DNA from: an uncultured Lachnospiraceae bacterium
GTDB lineage: Bacteria; Bacillota; Clostridia; Lachnospirales; Lachnospiraceae
Assembly: GCA_910584945.1 (NCBI GenBank)
Contig: CAJUDY010000077.1
Location: forward strand, 1-6,739
DNA: 6,739 bases
Direction of reading: 5' to 3'
How positions within the stretch are numbered: the stretch's first letter is position 1; the number at the start of each line of letters is the position of its first letter. The notes under the pieces were generated by a model. That model was not told the origin of the DNA and made no database searches. It worked only from the letters and a program-made list of their open reading frames with translations. Made by a program: the position numbers and the translations under genes. Shown in pieces: positions 1 to 5,215 of this stretch.

Positions 1-311
1 TGCACAGTTTCATTTATGGTGGTGCCAAGTGTGCGGGCATGGAGGTTTAGGAAGGGAACCGCAATGAGGGCGGCGGCCAGAGATCCTGGCTGGGGTTCGA
101 TTCCCATGACGGCCTGCCAAAGCCGGTTGTAACTGACTGCCCAGGCTCCGGGAAGTAGTGTCGAATAGGGGCAGACGAAACATGAAAATGAAGAACAAGC
201 ACGATTTTTCATGTGAGGAAAGGCAATCCGCTGTAAGGCGGATAACCTGCGTACACAGATGTGTGCGTTTATGAAGTTAGACAGGCAGCGGTCTGTATTT
301 CAGGCCGCTGC
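1..311 (+). ncRNA. Structured RNA, 3' portion, family not identified
   Basis: No plausible gene lies in this stretch, but many short helices can be drawn by eye: 44-48 with 56-60, 76-80 with 86-90 (GCCAG/CTGGC), 91-94 with 103-106 closing a GTTCGATT loop that resembles a tRNA T-loop, 110-113 with 122-125, 137-142 with 169-174 (CTGCCC/GGGCAG), 181-188 with 206-213 (CATGAAAA/TTTTCATG), 226-231 with 238-243 (ATCCGC/GCGGAT) and 250-257 with 260-267. The series ends in a perfect intrinsic terminator at 285-315, which suggests transcription on the + strand. The 5' end is not defined and may lie before base 1. It could be the 3' part of a large ornate RNA of the kind found in Firmicute mobile elements, or a 5' (domain I) fragment of a group II intron beginning at GTGCG (31-35). 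I cannot assign a family. Helices are seen in the sequence; function is unknown. Confidence 0.5.
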
Positions 312-315
312 TTTT
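285..315 (+). terminator. Intrinsic terminator
   Basis: An 11-bp stem (285-295 with 301-311, GCAGCGGTCTG pairing with CAGGCCGCTGC, one G-U pair) closes a five-base TATTT loop and is followed directly by TTTT. It ends the structured-RNA region and sits 58 bases before the mazF-like start. It therefore either separates the RNA from the downstream operon or acts as an attenuator within one transcript. Confidence 0.85.
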
Positions 316-369
316 ATAAAGAAAGAACAGGAAATGTCGTTTTGCTGACAGAAAGGAGGGAAGGCAGGA

Positions 370-771
370 ATGACAGGAAGAAAAATCAGGCGTGGAGATA
401 TCTACTATGCTGACTTAAGGCCGGTAGTTGGCTGTGAGCAGGGCGGTATCCGTCCGGTTGTGATTTTGCAGAATAACACAGGGAACCGGTTCAGTCCAAC
501 CACCATAGCGGCAGCGATCACCAGCCGGGACGGAAAGCATCAGATCCCCACTCATATCCATATAGACAGACAGTTTCACGGTCTGCACCGGGATTCTATG
601 ATCTTACTGGAACAGGTACGGACCCTGGATCAGAAACGGCTGCGTGAATACATAGGCTGCCTGGATAAAGCAACCCTGGCTGCAGTGGACAGGGGACTGA
701 TCGTCAGCCTGGGGATGAAAAATATCCAGAAGGAAAAAACAGCTGCAGATACGACAGCTATGAAAAAATGA
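370..771 (+). CDS. MazF/PemK-family endoribonuclease toxin
   Basis: A 133-residue protein of the MazF/PemK family, ribonucleases that cut single-stranded mRNA at short sequence motifs and arrest growth. It matches Bacillus subtilis MazF closely in pattern: RRGDIYYADL (7-16), EQGGIRPVVILQN (23-35), NRFSPTTIAAAIT (39-51) and SMILLEQVRTLDQKRL (76-91). Arg28 and Thr51 fall at the positions of the catalytic Arg25 and Thr48 of that enzyme, so it looks active. A short Lys-rich tail follows residue 118. The start is supported by AAAGGAGG just upstream. Its stop overlaps ATG 768 in an ATGA arrangement. No MazE-like antitoxin gene precedes it; the upstream 370 bases are non-coding and structured. On a mobile element it could serve maintenance or defence, which is inference. 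Confidence 0.93.
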   Translation: MTGRKIRRGDIYYADLRPVVGCEQGGIRPVVILQNNTGNRFSPTTIAAAITSRDGKHQIPTHIHIDRQFHGLHRDSMILLEQVRTLDQKRLREYIGCLDKATLAAVDRGLIVSLGMKNIQKEKTAADTTAMKK

Positions 772-815
772 GTCAGAACAGGGCAAAGAAGCAGATAGAG
801 AGAGGAAGAGAAAGC

Positions 816-1166
816 ATGGATAACAGAAAGAAAAAAGCATGGATCTATACCCGTATCGATGCGCCGGAGGACAGCCATGGCACCTTAAAGAAGCAATATG
901 AGCAGTTGAACACCTATGGAGAACAACTCCGGGTGGAGATCGTAGGCAGTTCCAGCGATATGGGAGAAATGGCAGGGTTAGAGAGACCTGGACTGGACCT
1001 GTTCCTGGAGGCAAAGGACAGCAGGGGGATCGAAGTACTGTTGGTTCTGGATTCCTCCAGAATTTCTCGCGATAAGGAATTGGTTACGGATTTTCTGCTC
1101 CGGATGCGTCAGTGTGGGATTGAAGTATGTTCTCCTTTGGAGGGGATAATCTCTGCCGCAGGGTGA
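816..1166 (+). CDS. Serine recombinase-like catalytic domain, Asp at nucleophile position
   Basis: A 116-residue protein resembling only the N-terminal catalytic domain of resolvase/invertase serine recombinases. The opening AWIYTRIDAPED (8-19) corresponds to the family's Y-A-R-V-S-T motif, but the nucleophilic Ser is replaced by Asp15, while the preceding Arg13 is kept. The second arginine cluster is kept as SRISRD (81-86), corresponding to DRLxRD. There is no DNA-binding helix-turn-helix or zinc-ribbon extension; typical small resolvases are about 180 residues and large ones over 450. It is therefore probably not a recombinase. I prefer the start at 816 because AGAGGA at 801-806 is well spaced and the domain normally begins a few residues before this motif. 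An in-frame ATG at 768 overlaps the mazF stop and would add 16 residues without a clear ribosome binding site. It could be a remnant or a regulatory derivative. Confidence 0.75.
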   Translation: MDNRKKKAWIYTRIDAPEDSHGTLKKQYEQLNTYGEQLRVEIVGSSSDMGEMAGLERPGLDLFLEAKDSRGIEVLLVLDSSRISRDKELVTDFLLRMRQCGIEVCSPLEGIISAAG

Positions 1167-1183
1167 GAAAAGGAGGGCATGAA

Positions 1184-1519
1184 ATGACAAAAAAGGAACT
1201 GGAACAGTGGCAGGCTGTGACAAACAGCAGCCAGTACCGATGGGTGGAGGATCGTATTACCCGGTTGAATGGGCGGGGTACGCTGTATTATACCGGAGGC
1301 GGAGATGGATGCTTCATGAGGATAACTCCGGAAGGGAATCTGACTATAGGAATCTACGAAGGGGCATTCCCTCATATCGGGGAGGCCTGCTTTCAGGTAA
1401 AGGCGGAGAGAAAATGCAGCAATTATGACGAAGCTTTCCAGAAAGCCTGTGAACTGGGTGGGATCAAGTTCCTGATGGATTTGTTTTCCAGCGGCCAGGT
1501 TCCCCAGGAGCCAACCTAG
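1184..1519 (+). CDS. Conserved-looking hypothetical protein, 111 residues
   Basis: I do not recognise this protein. It is 111 residues, soluble, with no signal peptide or membrane segment. A helical, charged N-terminus (MTKKELEQWQ) leads into a probable beta-rich middle with Gly-rich turns (LYYTGGGDGCFMRITPEG, 34-51), then a C-terminal helix (YDEAFQKACELGGIKFLMDL, 81-100). The start at 1184 has a near-ideal AGGAGG at 1171-1176 with a 7-base spacer, which overrules the longer in-frame ATG at 1127 lying inside the preceding gene. It begins 17 bases after the recombinase-like gene and ends 24 bases before the next, so it is very likely in the same operon. Position within an accessory cluster with MazF and an ArdA-like protein suggests a mobile-element accessory role, but no function can be read from the sequence. 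Confidence 0.8.
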   Translation: MTKKELEQWQAVTNSSQYRWVEDRITRLNGRGTLYYTGGGDGCFMRITPEGNLTIGIYEGAFPHIGEACFQVKAERKCSNYDEAFQKACELGGIKFLMDLFSSGQVPQEPT

Positions 1520-1543
1520 GGGATGTATTTATGAGGTGAATGG

Positions 1544-1939
1544 ATGGATTATAACGTAAAAACAAGGATACTGCTTGATACAAATTTTAATACCAGAGAA
1601 TTCAACGACCTGATGTATGAAAGCGCAAAACCTCGTATTATAGAGGACATTAAATCGGTGATCGAAAACGATCCGACTCTGCCCCAATATATTGACGGAG
1701 ACCTGACTTTTCGTTTTCTGTCTGATTACAGAATCCTGCTGAAATATCAGTTCGGATGTAATGATGAGAATGAGGCGGAAGCAGAAAGTTTTTCAAAGTC
1801 CTGCGTGGAGGATATCCGGAAGGGATTGGAAGAGAAAGGATACCGTATCGAGAGGATCGACTGTACGGCAAAAGAGATGGACATGAAGTGGCTGGATGAA
1901 CTGGAGGACATGGTGTCTCCAAAGGATCAGAGCCTTTGA
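1544..1939 (+). CDS. Hypothetical acidic protein, 131 residues
   Basis: A 131-residue acidic protein that I cannot assign to a family. It has no signal peptide or transmembrane helix. The first half (residues 1-70) looks mixed alpha/beta with ILLDTNFNTREFNDLMYES (9-27) and a beta-like pair TFRFLSDYRILLKYQF (55-70). The second half is largely helical and charged, with an acidic stretch (NDENEAEAES, 73-82) and a final amphipathic helix (MKWLDELEDM, 114-123). GAGGTG at 1533-1538 lies five bases before ATG 1544 and supports this start. It is the last gene of the tight four-gene run that starts with the MazF-like gene. Strong acidity is compatible with a DNA-mimic or protein-binding function, but that is only a guess. 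Confidence 0.8.
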   Translation: MDYNVKTRILLDTNFNTREFNDLMYESAKPRIIEDIKSVIENDPTLPQYIDGDLTFRFLSDYRILLKYQFGCNDENEAEAESFSKSCVEDIRKGLEEKGYRIERIDCTAKEMDMKWLDELEDMVSPKDQSL

Positions 1940-2091
1940 TATCCAAGTGAAAATGGAACAGGAAGACAGAGAAAGAAATGATTTTTATGGAGATTTTGTG
2001 TCAATGATCAGTCTTGACCTTCACTGACTGAAAAACGAGAACTCCACAAATGGAATAGAAGAAGCAGGGCATGGAGACAGGAGGAATGCGG

Positions 2092-3282
2092 ATGTGGGTG
2101 ACAATTTTGGCAACAGAGTATGAGAAATATCCGGAATACTATGGGGCAACCCTTTGGCTTCCGGCGACCAGGGCAGCGCTCCAGGATGCCATGGAACAGG
2201 TGAGAGTGCCGGAAGGTGGATCCTACTGCCTGACCAGGCTTGACGGATGGCCGAAATTTCTGGCGGAACGGTTATCACGGATGGAAGCGGATATCCATGA
2301 GGTGAATGTTCTGGCAGGTAAGATCGATCAGATAGGCAGGGAGAGCATTCCCTGGTGCGAGGGAGTGATCAGCTGTGTGGAGTCTGAGCGCGGGGGATGG
2401 GAGTGTTCAGTAAAGGATCTGATCAATGCTGCCGACAACCTGGAGTATTTTGGATTTCTGCCATGGATCGTGAGCGATACGGATCTGGGAGAGAGCGCAG
2501 TGAATGGAGGATCTGTAGGGATGTTGCAGGGACTTCCGAATGAGGTCCTGGCGTTTTTGGATAAGGAAAAGGTAGGAGCCTGGTTGCGGGAAACAGAAAA
2601 GGGTGTCTTTACAAAAGAAGGCTACTGTTACCGGGTAAAGGAGGGCTGGCAGGAAATCTATAATGGCCAGAATCTGCCGGAGCAGGAAACAGGGTCGGAT
2701 GCAATTCTGTCCGTCAGGCTTGAAAACCGGAAGTACCCGGAATATGGAAAGGTCTGGCTCTCTCTTCCCTGCAGCACAGAAAGAAAAGCCTCTGCATGTT
2801 CTTCTCTTCATGCAGAAAGCCTGGATCAGTGCAGGCTCCGGGAGGCCCGCAGCGCAGTCCCCATTCTGGAAAAGAAGATCCAGTTTTATGATGATGTAGA
2901 GGTGTTAAATGAGTTGGCTGAAAGGCTGCAGCAGATGCCACAGAATGAGCTGATCAAATATAAGGCCGTGCTGCAGTTTGAGAACTGGAGAGATATAGAG
3001 GAGGCGCTGCTGCTGACAGAGCGGCTGGACTGTTATGTGTTTGATCCCAGCCAGATCAGCTATGAACACTATGGCAGGAAATGCCTGGAGGATCTGGGGG
3101 TGGACTGTTCGGATTCGGCTTTCCGGAATTTTGATTTTGCTGAATACGGCATGAACCGGTTTGACGCTGTGGGGATGAGGAAAACGAACTATGGATGGAT
3201 ATCCTCAGCGCAGAAACCGGAACTTCTGGAGGCTCCAGAGGACAGCCGGCAAATGAGAGGGAATGACTTTCAGATGATGTGA
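2092..3282 (+). CDS. Two-domain ArdA-like antirestriction protein
   Basis: A 396-residue protein composed of two tandem copies of an ArdA-like unit. Repeat 1 spans about 2-187 and repeat 2 about 205-370. Matching landmarks are KYPEYYGATLWLP (12-24) with KYPEYGKVWLSLP (214-226), ADIHEVNVLAGKIDQI (66-81) with YDDVEVLNELAERLQQM (266-282), LINAADNLEYFGFLPWIVSD (110-129) with LLTERLDCYVFDPSQISYEH (307-326), and LPNEVLAFLDKEKVG (148-162) with an FDFAEYGMNRFD segment (347-358). The LDCY, YGRKCLE and FDFAEYG segments follow the C-terminal pattern of Tn916 ArdA (Orf18). ArdA proteins mimic bent DNA and inhibit type I restriction enzymes; the usual length is about 165-170 residues. ATG 2092 has AGGAGG seven bases upstream; an in-frame ATG at 2071 has no good site. 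It lies just before xis-int, as expected for ICE cargo. The family call is by memory of motifs. Confidence 0.72.
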   Translation: MWVTILATEYEKYPEYYGATLWLPATRAALQDAMEQVRVPEGGSYCLTRLDGWPKFLAERLSRMEADIHEVNVLAGKIDQIGRESIPWCEGVISCVESERGGWECSVKDLINAADNLEYFGFLPWIVSDTDLGESAVNGGSVGMLQGLPNEVLAFLDKEKVGAWLRETEKGVFTKEGYCYRVKEGWQEIYNGQNLPEQETGSDAILSVRLENRKYPEYGKVWLSLPCSTERKASACSSLHAESLDQCRLREARSAVPILEKKIQFYDDVEVLNELAERLQQMPQNELIKYKAVLQFENWRDIEEALLLTERLDCYVFDPSQISYEHYGRKCLEDLGVDCSDSAFRNFDFAEYGMNRFDAVGMRKTNYGWISSAQKPELLEAPEDSRQMRGNDFQMM

Positions 3283-3354
3283 AAAACTGCTTCCTAAAGG
3301 CAGGATGGATCAGGAAGAAATCAGTATATCCCAGGGGACGGCTGGTATGAAGTA

Positions 3355-3410
3355 TTAATTTTAAAAGTAGTTAAAAAGAAACTTAATGTAAGACAGATAA
3401 GGAGAAGGAT
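3355..3410 (+). promoter_or_regulatory. AT-rich leader with phased TTAAAA repeats and xis ribosome site
   Basis: This is the AT-rich end of the 128-base gap between the ArdA-like gene and xis. TTAAAA occurs at 3361 and again at 3371, exactly one helical turn apart, after TTAATT at 3355. AAGGAG (3399-3404) is six bases before the xis ATG and is a clear ribosome binding site. Promoter hexamers are not distinct enough to call. The phased repeats could be a promoter UP-like tract or a protein-binding site for the excisionase, which is inference. Confidence 0.35.
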
Positions 3411-3677
3411 ATGGAGAAAATAGAGGTAGATAAGGCATTATTGAGTGTAAAAGAGGTATGTACATATTTAGGGATAGGAGAGACCAAGGCAAGAGAACTT
3501 TTGACAAAAACAAACAATAATTTTACAGTACGGATCGGGAATCGTGTATATGCCAACAAAATCCAGTTGGATAAATGGATCGCTCATAACAGCGGCAATA
3601 AAGTGGAGAAAAAGCGGACAATTCATAGAAGAATAAAAAGGGAAGAATCCAGCATGGAAATGCAGATGACGATGTAA
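3411..3677 (+). CDS. xis: Excisionase, Tn916 Xis-like HTH protein
   Basis: An 88-residue DNA-binding protein of the excisionase family, which bends DNA at the element ends and steers the partner tyrosine integrase toward excision. The winged-helix core is visible as LLSVKEVCTYLGIGETKARE (10-29), followed by a wing strand RIGNRVYANKIQLDKWI (41-57), the same order as in Tn916 Xis. A basic tail (VEKKRTIHRRIKRE, 65-78) extends beyond the usual 65-70 residue core. The start has AAGGAG with a six-base spacer. It ends 33 bases before the integrase start, the usual xis-int arrangement, and both are probably cotranscribed. The AT content of its coding sequence is higher than that of the upstream accessory genes. 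Confidence 0.9.
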   Translation: MEKIEVDKALLSVKEVCTYLGIGETKARELLTKTNNNFTVRIGNRVYANKIQLDKWIAHNSGNKVEKKRTIHRRIKREESSMEMQMTM

Positions 3678-3710
3678 AGTCAACTGCGCTTATATGGAGC
3701 GGGTGCAAAA

Positions 3711-4976
3711 ATGGGAAAAGATTTAAAGGGAAGAGAACTGGGAAAGGGTCTGTATCAGCGAAAGGATGGAAGATATGAGGCCAGAACAAAGATAAATGGA
3801 AGTGACGTCAGCATCTATGGATTCAATCTGCGGGAGCTGAAAAAAGAATTTCAGGAATTAAAGGAAGAGGCACAGAACAGCATTGATTTTAGAAGGAAAC
3901 ATATAACGCTGAATGAATGGTTTGAAGAATGGTTTCAGACGTATAAGCTTCCGGTAGTTAAAGAAACCAGTGTTTATCCCATGAAAAATAAATTTTACGG
4001 TTCATTCGGCAAATATCTGGGAGAAAGAAAGCTGTGTGATATCACCAATATCGACATTCAGAGTGTCATCAATCAAATGAGCAGCGGTGGACGGGCAGTT
4101 TCGTCCATGAGGGAGGAGCTTGGAAGAATGCGGGAATGTATGGAATCTGCCAGGAATAACCAGATCCTTTCGATCAATCCCTGCTTTGAGATCAGTGTTC
4201 CATGGGAAAACAGGCAGGTGACACGCCGCTTTCTGTCCAGGGAGGAACAGAATACATTTTTAAAGACGGTAGAGCATAGCTGGTATAAGGAAATGTTTTA
4301 TCTGATGTTTCTGACAGGAATGAGGATCGGAGAGGTAGGGGGACTGATGTGGAAAGACGTGGATTTCAACGGAAAATGCCTCCGCATCAACCGCTCCCTT
4401 TCCTGTCAGTATGAATATGGAAAAAAGATGCTGCGCCTTCTGGCACCCAAGACGCATAATTCCTACAGAAAGATCCCGTTTTTCGGGGAGGCGGAGGAAA
4501 TGCTCCTGCAGCAGAAAGCTAAGACGGATAGCCTGAAAAAAGTGCTGGGAAACCGTTTCAGGGCAACCGGTGAGTATGCGGACCTGGTGTTTGTCACCAC
4601 CATGGGAAGTCCGGTACTCCGCTACCATGCGGAAAAGGAAATCAAAAAAGTAGTAAAGGAGATCAATGAGCAGGAAGCGTTTGAATCGGTGCAGGAGCAG
4701 AGGGAACCTCATTATTTTGAGGATATGTACCCGCACGCGATCCGGCACACCTTCTGCAGCCGATGCTTTGAAGCAGGGATGCAGCCTAAAGTGGTACAGA
4801 GCATCATGGGCCATCAGCATTACAGCACAACCATTGATATCTATACCCATGTGTCGGAGAGCAAGTATCAGGAAGAGATTGGAAAGTTTGGAAGGGCGGT
4901 GGAACCGGAAGAGGACGGCAGCATGGAAGGTCCAGAAAAGGGAACGGATACTGGAATGATACAGACATTTGGGTAA
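3711..4976 (+). CDS. int: Tn916-family tyrosine integrase
   Basis: A 421-residue phage-type tyrosine recombinase that integrates and excises the element. Residues 9-55 form the N-terminal arm-type DNA-binding domain (GLYQRKDGRYEARTKING and a following helix), 64-165 the core-binding SAM-like domain (LNEWFEEWFQTYKL onward), and 175-395 the catalytic domain. All catalytic residues are present: Arg205 (TGMRIGE), Lys247 (APKTHNSYRKIP), His342-x-x-Arg345 (HAIRHTF), His368 (MGHQH) and the nucleophile Tyr378 (IDIYTHV). Length fits Tn916/Tn1549-type integrases (about 400). A 25-residue acidic/Gly-rich tail (397-421) is beyond the normal end. The ribosome site is weak (GGAG at 3695-3698, 12-base spacer), so expression may depend on coupling with xis. 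It appears intact and is probably active. Confidence 0.96.
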   Translation: MGKDLKGRELGKGLYQRKDGRYEARTKINGSDVSIYGFNLRELKKEFQELKEEAQNSIDFRRKHITLNEWFEEWFQTYKLPVVKETSVYPMKNKFYGSFGKYLGERKLCDITNIDIQSVINQMSSGGRAVSSMREELGRMRECMESARNNQILSINPCFEISVPWENRQVTRRFLSREEQNTFLKTVEHSWYKEMFYLMFLTGMRIGEVGGLMWKDVDFNGKCLRINRSLSCQYEYGKKMLRLLAPKTHNSYRKIPFFGEAEEMLLQQKAKTDSLKKVLGNRFRATGEYADLVFVTTMGSPVLRYHAEKEIKKVVKEINEQEAFESVQEQREPHYFEDMYPHAIRHTFCSRCFEAGMQPKVVQSIMGHQHYSTTIDIYTHVSESKYQEEIGKFGRAVEPEEDGSMEGPEKGTDTGMIQTFG

Positions 4977-5068
4977 AGGTTCTATATTGCTTTTGGGGAC
5001 GGATCGCATATATTAAGGAAACAAAAGTGAGAAATAAGTTATGACTGGTGTGGAAGTGAAAGGAGGAG

Positions 5069-5122
5069 GAGAGCGGATGCATGGACAGCGACATCCGGAC
5101 AATATAGAAAGCAGCCGCTCTC
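5069..5122 (+). repeat. 8-bp inverted repeat over a ribosome binding site
   Basis: GAGAGCGG (5069-5076) is the exact reverse complement of CCGCTCTC (5115-5122). A second overlapping stem, GGATG (5075-5079) with CATCC (5092-5096), is mutually exclusive at its base. The first arm immediately follows AAAGGAGGAGG (5059-5069), so folding would affect access to the ribosome site and to ATG 5077. The downstream T-tract (CTCTTTG) is too weak to call this a terminator. Confidence 0.4.
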
Positions 5123-5127
5123 TTTGA
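5077..5127 (+). CDS. Possible 16-residue leader peptide
   Basis: A very short ORF starting at ATG 5077 encodes MHGQRHPDNIESSRSL and stops at TGA 5125-5127. Its only strong support is the near-perfect AAAGGAGGAGG site (5059-5069) seven bases upstream. It lies entirely between the arms of the inverted repeat at 5069-5122, an arrangement seen in leader peptides controlling RNA folding. No regulated gene directly downstream shows coupling, as the nuclease start is 89 bases further. It may be fortuitous. Confidence 0.25.
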   Translation: MHGQRHPDNIESSRSL

Positions 5128-5177
5128 ACCTGTTTCCATCTGTTTTATCGAAAAATATAGCTTATCAGAGGCAGATA

Positions 5178-5186
5178 TGTTAAAAT
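5178..5186 (+). promoter_or_regulatory. Possible extended -10 promoter for the nuclease gene
   Basis: TGTTAAAAT (5178-5186) fits the extended -10 form TG-n-TATAAT with one mismatch in the hexamer. No good -35 is present at the right distance, which extended -10 promoters tolerate. It lies 30 bases before the ATG of the Rpn-type gene and could transcribe it independently of the integrase. Confidence 0.35.
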
Positions 5187-5215
5187 AGAGATCAGAGGAG
5201 AAAAGAGCCTTTTTT

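Larger units (their letters stand above)
4977..5215 (+). other. Integrase-distal non-coding region, probable element end
   Basis: A 239-base region downstream of the integrase without a conventional gene. In Tn916/Tn1549-type elements the integrase lies at one end and the terminus follows within a few hundred bases, so the right attachment site is expected here or up to the T-run before the next gene (5210-5215). An 8-base direct repeat ATCAGAGG occurs at 5164-5171 and 5191-5198 and could be an arm-type integrase site. The left end is outside the window, so no att core can be confirmed. Confidence 0.35.

Noticed and set aside
91..106. tRNA gene suggested by the GGTTCGATTCCC-like hairpin
   Set aside because: Only the T-arm-like hairpin is present; no acceptor, D or anticodon stem of tRNA size can be drawn around it.
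31..370. Complete group II intron starting at GTGCG
   Set aside because: No reverse transcriptase gene and no domain V hairpin are visible before the mazF-like gene. A truncated fragment remains possible.
1127..1183. Longer start for the 111-residue hypothetical protein
   Set aside because: The ATG at 1127 lies inside the preceding gene with no ribosome site, whereas ATG 1184 has AGGAGG at ideal spacing.
1953..2027. 24-codon ORF between the acidic hypothetical gene and the ArdA-like gene
   Set aside because: Encodes MEQEDRERNDFYGDFVSMI and a few more residues but lacks a ribosome binding site; too short to support alone.
3288..3304. Hairpin CTGCTT/AGGCAG after the ArdA-like gene as a terminator
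   Set aside because: The stem is only six pairs with a G-T pair and there is no T-run after it.
4260..5009. Long reverse-strand open frame opposite the integrase
   Set aside because: It lies opposite an integrase with all catalytic motifs, has no family resemblance and no ribosome site, so it is an antisense shadow.
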